Positions 59,601 through 64,000 of a stretch of DNA of 64,000 bases are shown in pieces. This DNA comes from Isoetes taiwanensis. Its lineage: Eukaryota; Streptophyta; Lycopodiopsida; Isoetales; Isoetaceae. Position 1 is the first letter of the stretch, and each line of letters begins with the position of its first letter. A model generated the notes under the pieces. It made no database searches. It had not been told where the DNA came from and saw nothing but the letters and a program-made list of their open reading frames with translations. Position numbers and translations under genes: made by a program. The DNA is taken from NCBI GenBank assembly GCA_021234155.1, contig JAJEKV010000048.1, positions 2,923,369-2,987,368 on the forward strand. The letters run 5' to 3'.

Positions 59601-61480
59601 TTGAGTAGCCTCTTCGCTTACCCCTGCATGCATTCATCTCAAAAAATGATGCCAATGTTGTTCCATTATTCTTCATAATGCCCAGTGCTCATACCTTTCT
59701 CGATAGTACATCTTTGTTGCCGGGAGATGCACAACCACCTAGTGACATGAGAAACCGCTGCTGCATTTCATATGAGAGGATTCTCCATGATGCCTCAGGT
59801 TTGGTGGAAGAAGCTGCATTCAAGTATTGCCTTAACCCTCATCATGGCTTACTTGGTCCGGCTGCTAGTAGACGATGCACCATCACTCACGCTTCTAAGT
59901 TCACATTGATCATATCAGCCCTTTTGTAGACATATTTGTATAGATATTTACGCCCTTACGGCAGCACACACCTCAACATTGATATGGCATTTGAAATAAT
60001 GATGTCGCCTACTCGATTATATGGCACAAACGCATTCTGCGAGACGTAAATTTACATCTCTTTTTTCAAATTTTCATTATCCTTTTCTTTTCTTTATAAC
60101 TATATCCGCCAACAACCTGCCATTTCATCCTAAAACGCATCGGATATTGCTGCACAGACTGCTTCATTCCTGCGTATGTACGGACTATTCTGATATCCAT
60201 ACCATATGGCCCATGCACTATTACGAAAGTGGACTATCTTAAGGCACCCGTGATATAGACTTTGTCTCAGATTTCAAACACACTATTTGACTAATCTTCT
60301 ACTGAAGGGCTTATTTTCCTCGACATCCAATATATAGTCACCAAATGTACATATGTGGCAAAGCCCCCTTCCAAAACCTTCAATGACATAGACTTTCGTA
60401 ATTATGCTATTTAATATACCACGCATTAGCTACCGATTTCCATTCTTTAATTTTCTATATGAAATACTCTAGCCAATTAACCTCACATCGACACCAAAGT
60501 ACCGCCATTATAATAATTTCTTCCACCTTTTCCCATAATTTGCATTGGCGTCATGGTTATAAAGAGGTCCGCCTGCCATGTTCACAACAATAGACATAAT
60601 TTGATATTTCATGGGTCATGTATCTCGACTCCCACATGTGAGGATACAAATCAATAAACTTTTGGCCAATAAAGCACTCTGCGGATCATCTCCTTCAAAG
60701 TCCATATAATGCCCAGAACATGTCTTTTCAATGGTGTGTTGATTCTAACATCAATAATTGCGCTTCTCTTTCTTGTTCCATCTCAAAACATATCACAAAT
60801 GTATTCTTGAAACAATCGGCCAGCCATGTGAAGGGGAGATGCGCCCATGACGCTGCTTGAACAAATGATATATGTAAGAACTTAATAATAGTTACTTCCC
60901 TTTGCCTCCGCCCACGTAGGTATTTTAAATGCTAATCCATCCGCATCATAGGGAAGAAGTAGCACAAAGTGCAATGGATCATAATGGCCGAAAGTGATAT
61001 GCATCTATAAACTTCACGCCACCATCCTTAGGAGGTATAATAATGTCCCTCCGACCATCTTCGCTTACCACCACACAATACATGCTCTCGTGATTTTGCA
61101 CATTGCAAGAAGCGGTATAATAAACGATAATATCCATGGTTGGATGGATACTATAAACCGTGTCACAAGCCAAGAATATGTTACAACAAAATGGATTGTA
61201 TCATTATAAGGGCCTCTAACCGCATCTACACTATTTCTTTGCCTCAATCCATCGTGGGCTGACATCCTCAAGGTTTCAACTTGTATGTCCTCGGCTTATC
61301 CATGATGTATATCCGCAAATTTTGCATGTTTTTGTTGTTCTTTGCGTGGCAATAATGTTCTATCTTTTAGGAGCACATGTGGCCATTAACCTTCTAAAAA
61401 GTGTGAGCTCCACCAACAGCATTTGCCAACCATCAATTTCACCCAACGAGGCAAACTAAAAATATTATTGTACTTTCTAA
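59601..61480 (-). pseudogene. Helitron 2 Rep domain
   Basis: Minus-strand landmarks from N to C: KFADI (about 61310), RRDIIIPPKDGGVKFIDAYH (about 61000-61058, usual RDIIL---GGL-RI-E-HP), ALCATSSL where Y-LLFPRG belongs, VYVIEGFGRGLCHICTF (60345-60400, usual YVIEFQKRGLPHAHIL), INIYTN then KGADMINVNL (59890-59965, usual IKYL-KYI-KGPDRA) and EASWRIL (59785-59805). Only one His of the HUH pair is left in place (CHI). The Rep is therefore probably catalytically dead. Confidence 0.8.
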
Positions 61481-61780
61481 TGTTCGTAGCGAAAAGTGAT
61501 CACCCAAACTATTCCGTTTCGTGATATAGATCAAACAATGCTCGTGGTGGTTCGAATCAATGGCAGTCGCGACATCAGTGACATTAAAGCACATGCCCCT
61601 CGTGACTTCTTTTTAACTCGTGGAGTTCGGCCCACCGTGAGTACTCACAATACAAACATCTATAATCCATGTTACCAAGGTCAAGTGAGGAGGAGGTAAA
61701 TTCCCCATCAGCCCATGCTATCTTGTTGAAACCCTTTACCAAAGAGGGACGCTCTCTAGGTCTCACAATAGGAGGTCATA
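61481..61780 (-). pseudogene. Helitron 2 N-terminal Cys-rich region
   Basis: The minus frame 61584-61766 contains LGNMDYRCLYCEYSRWAELH. In Helitron proteins the N-terminus reads similarly (DLG--D-EC-HC-A--W-E), followed by a CC--G motif and a LP-L--PP stretch; here CRDC and EPPRALFDLYHE near 61520-61575 follow. The match supports a Helitron with its N-terminal zinc-finger-like region. Confidence 0.6.
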
Positions 61781-61969
61781 ATCCAACCTCATACCAGATG
61801 TTTTGCCTCCGGGTTTCTTCATCCACGCGCTTCCTCCTTTGACTACGCGTTCTTCAAAGTCATATAGATGGTCATCCCTTATTGTTATAGTTTCTTTTCC
61901 CATATTAGCGCCTTCCATAACCATGTCATTCACAAATGTCGGGCGCCTTTGTCGAATATATCTATCACT

Positions 61970-62490
61970 GCATTGCATAACAATGCATTGCTCGCGTGAC
62001 TGCTTCCTCAATCAGCAAGATTAGATGCATTTCGGCCAATATGAACCGCTCGAACATTCACATCATATTGCAACCTCTCAAAGCCTTAGGCCTTTGCAAC
62101 ACGCCCACGCGTCAAACGCCTCTTCTTAGCGCAGATTCATTTTCATTGATGCGCATCATATATGAGGGGTTGTTGGTCATTGTGAGGGTGGCGCCTGCTT
62201 GCAAGATCTTCCACGCCCACTTGACCGCATTGTAAACAATGCATTGGCTCGCACCGCTTCTCCAGCTGCCGGTGCATTGGTTGATTGGGCCAACATGAAC
62301 CACCTCCACGTAAAGAGATTCACATCATATTCTAACCTCAAGGCTCTAGCCTTTTGCAACGCAGGCTTACGCGGCTAAAATTGTCTCTTTCTAGCAGACT
62401 TACTTTCATTGATGGTGTCATATATGAGGGATTGTTACCACAAACAGGTGGCGCCTTTTTGTAAGACCTCCCATATCGAAATTTCCGATA
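61970..62490. repeat. 256-bp tandem duplication
   Basis: caatgcattg at 61981 and 62237, attcacatcatatt at 62055 and 62319, agcctt--gcctttgcaac at 62082 and 62342, and catatatgagg-gttgtt at 62157 and 62419 give a period near 256 bp. The two units differ by substitutions and small indels. The array sits just upstream of the N-terminus of Helitron 2 on that element's strand. Confidence 0.88.
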
Positions 62491-64000
62491 TGTGTAACCC
62501 TAGCAAATGCTCGTAGTTTTTGCATGAAAATAACCTCCCACGCGCTCTCGGGACTAAGAAATTACCTAAATTACATTCAATAGAATGCAATAATTAACCC
62601 AAAGGAGATAGGACTCACCTTGATGTAGTATGATATATTCTCCTTTGAAGTGCAAGTAGAAAAGTAAGCCCCTGTAATTGCGATGGCGTAAGCTTTTAAA
62701 TTTAAAAAGTATTATTATTATGCGATTTTCAAGATTAAGGAAGAGCTACGACCATAATGTAAAGAAATCTGTCAAAACAAAGAATAGATCACCTTGATAT
62801 TGCCAAAGTTGTTGTTCCTTGAAAGTAAGGCAAATGGTTGACCAGACAAAAAGTGTAAAGAGATGAGATGGCACCTTCATAAAAGTAATAACCCCCAATA
62901 AAGTGTTGGCTAAAGAACGCAAGATAACCTTCCTTCTCTCCAAAACCATCATTTATAATTTCGGGGACACATGCCCGCTATTGTTGTAGTTTATATAGGC
63001 ATGTTTATCATATGCCAAGATATACACCTGATTGACGAAATCACATCTTTTATTAGTGATTATTGTAGAAAACAAAGAGTTCCATAAATAGGGAGCACAT
63101 TTATTATTAATAATGCCCAAAAAGCTCAAGGGTTTCAATAGGCTAATACATCTAAACCATTTTGTACCATGTACTTCCAAGTGATGTAAAATAGCATCCA
63201 TGCTCTATGAACTTTTTGAACATCTTTTGGATATATATGTGGCGCAGGAAACACACGCCCAAGAGACCGATGAACTTGTCAACATCTAATTGAATTTTTA
63301 GAGGTTTGAGATAATGGAAGCCCAAGCCACTCGAACTCCAGAGCACACACCAAGAAAAACTCTAGCGCCCATAGCAAACTCTCAACTTTCGGCAAGCTTT
63401 GAAACTCTCTCTTTTGTTTGGTGATGTCTATATTCAACATCAATGTCTAACATAATTTCAAGGTCTTCATAGTTATTCAAGTATTTAAACATATTTATTC
63501 GGGAAGGGACTCTGCTAGAGAGCCACAAAACCTACCGAATAGGCTTGTCATTCATCAAAGAATATAATGTTGTGAAGACAGAGAGGGGTAAACTCCACCA
63601 TAAAACACATTCCACCCCACAAACGGGAAACGCGATAGGCAATATAGAAGGGTAATGGCGACAACTTCTCATCTGGATAAAAAACCTCAGTTTTCGGGTT
63701 TTCGAGGAAACCCTAATGAGATGGTCGCCAAAACCTTGAATGTGTTGCCCGGAGAACGGAGAGGAGATGGGTTGATGGCTAACACAAATCTAAAGGTGAT
63801 CCCCGTAAGATGGCTAAGACTCTCAAAATGAGCCCTAGCGCATCTGGGCTGAAGATCTATGAATCCTCTAAGCAATAAAAATCATAATGAATTAGAATGA
63901 GGAAATGAACAGGGATGAAGAGAAATGAAAGAGTGGTCCGAAATGGAGGAAGGATGGAAGACGAATGGAATAGTGGATGGGCCGGAATGGAATGGAATAG
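62491..64000. other. No gene recognised
   Basis: AT-rich, with short minus-strand frames (62953-63201, 63152-63346) lacking motifs. The window ends in a GGAAT-type repeat (63980-64000) that continues out of view. Confidence 0.4.

Larger units (their letters stand above)
58440..61780 (-). mobile_element. Helitron 2 (RepHel), truncated in the helicase, minus strand
   Basis: This is a second copy of the RepHel architecture, oriented like Helitron 1. N-terminal Cys-rich region, Rep and the first part of the helicase are readable. After the GRTAHS-equivalent region (about 58560) homology ends at 58440, so Walker B and everything after it is absent. It is not the other half of Helitron 1, because both carry their own Rep and Walker A regions. 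The 5' end should lie beyond 61780; a tandem duplication sits there. Confidence 0.78.

Overview
The window looks like plant nuclear heterochromatin: a graveyard of transposable elements with no intact host gene that I can recognise. The plant call rests on the mix of families: a Ty1/copia element, two Ty3/gypsy elements (one a chromovirus with a chromodomain), LINE pieces with T-rich/A-rich tails, a hAT-type transposase tail and two RepHel Helitrons. Almost no open frame exceeds 150 codons. Coding homology has to be read across frameshifts and stops in practically every element.

Layout. 1-4265: an unrecognised open frame, a TAACCAT minisatellite and non-coding DNA. 4266-12790: a plus-strand gypsy element (gag, protease, RT, RNase H) split inside the RT domain by a plus-strand copia element with both LTRs (6601-12086). 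12800-15430: an LTR-like stretch with a 449-bp tandem duplication and a TATA box, then unrecognised sequence. 15431-20206: a chromovirus (protease, RT, RNase H, integrase, chromodomain). 20214-22649 and 36038-39006: two direct copies of a long LTR-like repeat, with a third, inverted, partial copy at 27065-28138. In between lie three loci of a roughly 200-bp satellite-like repeat, present as dimers. 31340-34330: low-identity plus-strand sequence ending near a TATA box. 40-47 kb: a Myb/SANT-like remnant, microsatellites, a LINE zinc-finger remnant, and an antisense LINE 3' end flanked by an 18-bp target-site duplication. 46.9-47.7 kb: a hAT-type transposase C-terminus. 49.9-51 kb: a duplicated block with tetranucleotide microsatellites. 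51.9-62 kb: two minus-strand Helitrons in the same orientation, one carrying every RepHel region and one truncated in its helicase, separated by an LTR-like promoter segment. A 256-bp tandem duplication lies just upstream of the second.

Nothing here works as an operon or a cooperating gene set. The relations are insertional: copia into gypsy, LINE into older sequence, and a likely solo insertion inside one copy of the long repeat. Copies of the same repeat differ as long identical blocks broken by clusters of short indels, so either real decay or uncorrected long-read error could explain the broken frames. I found no tRNA or rRNA gene, no CRISPR array and no convincing new biological system.
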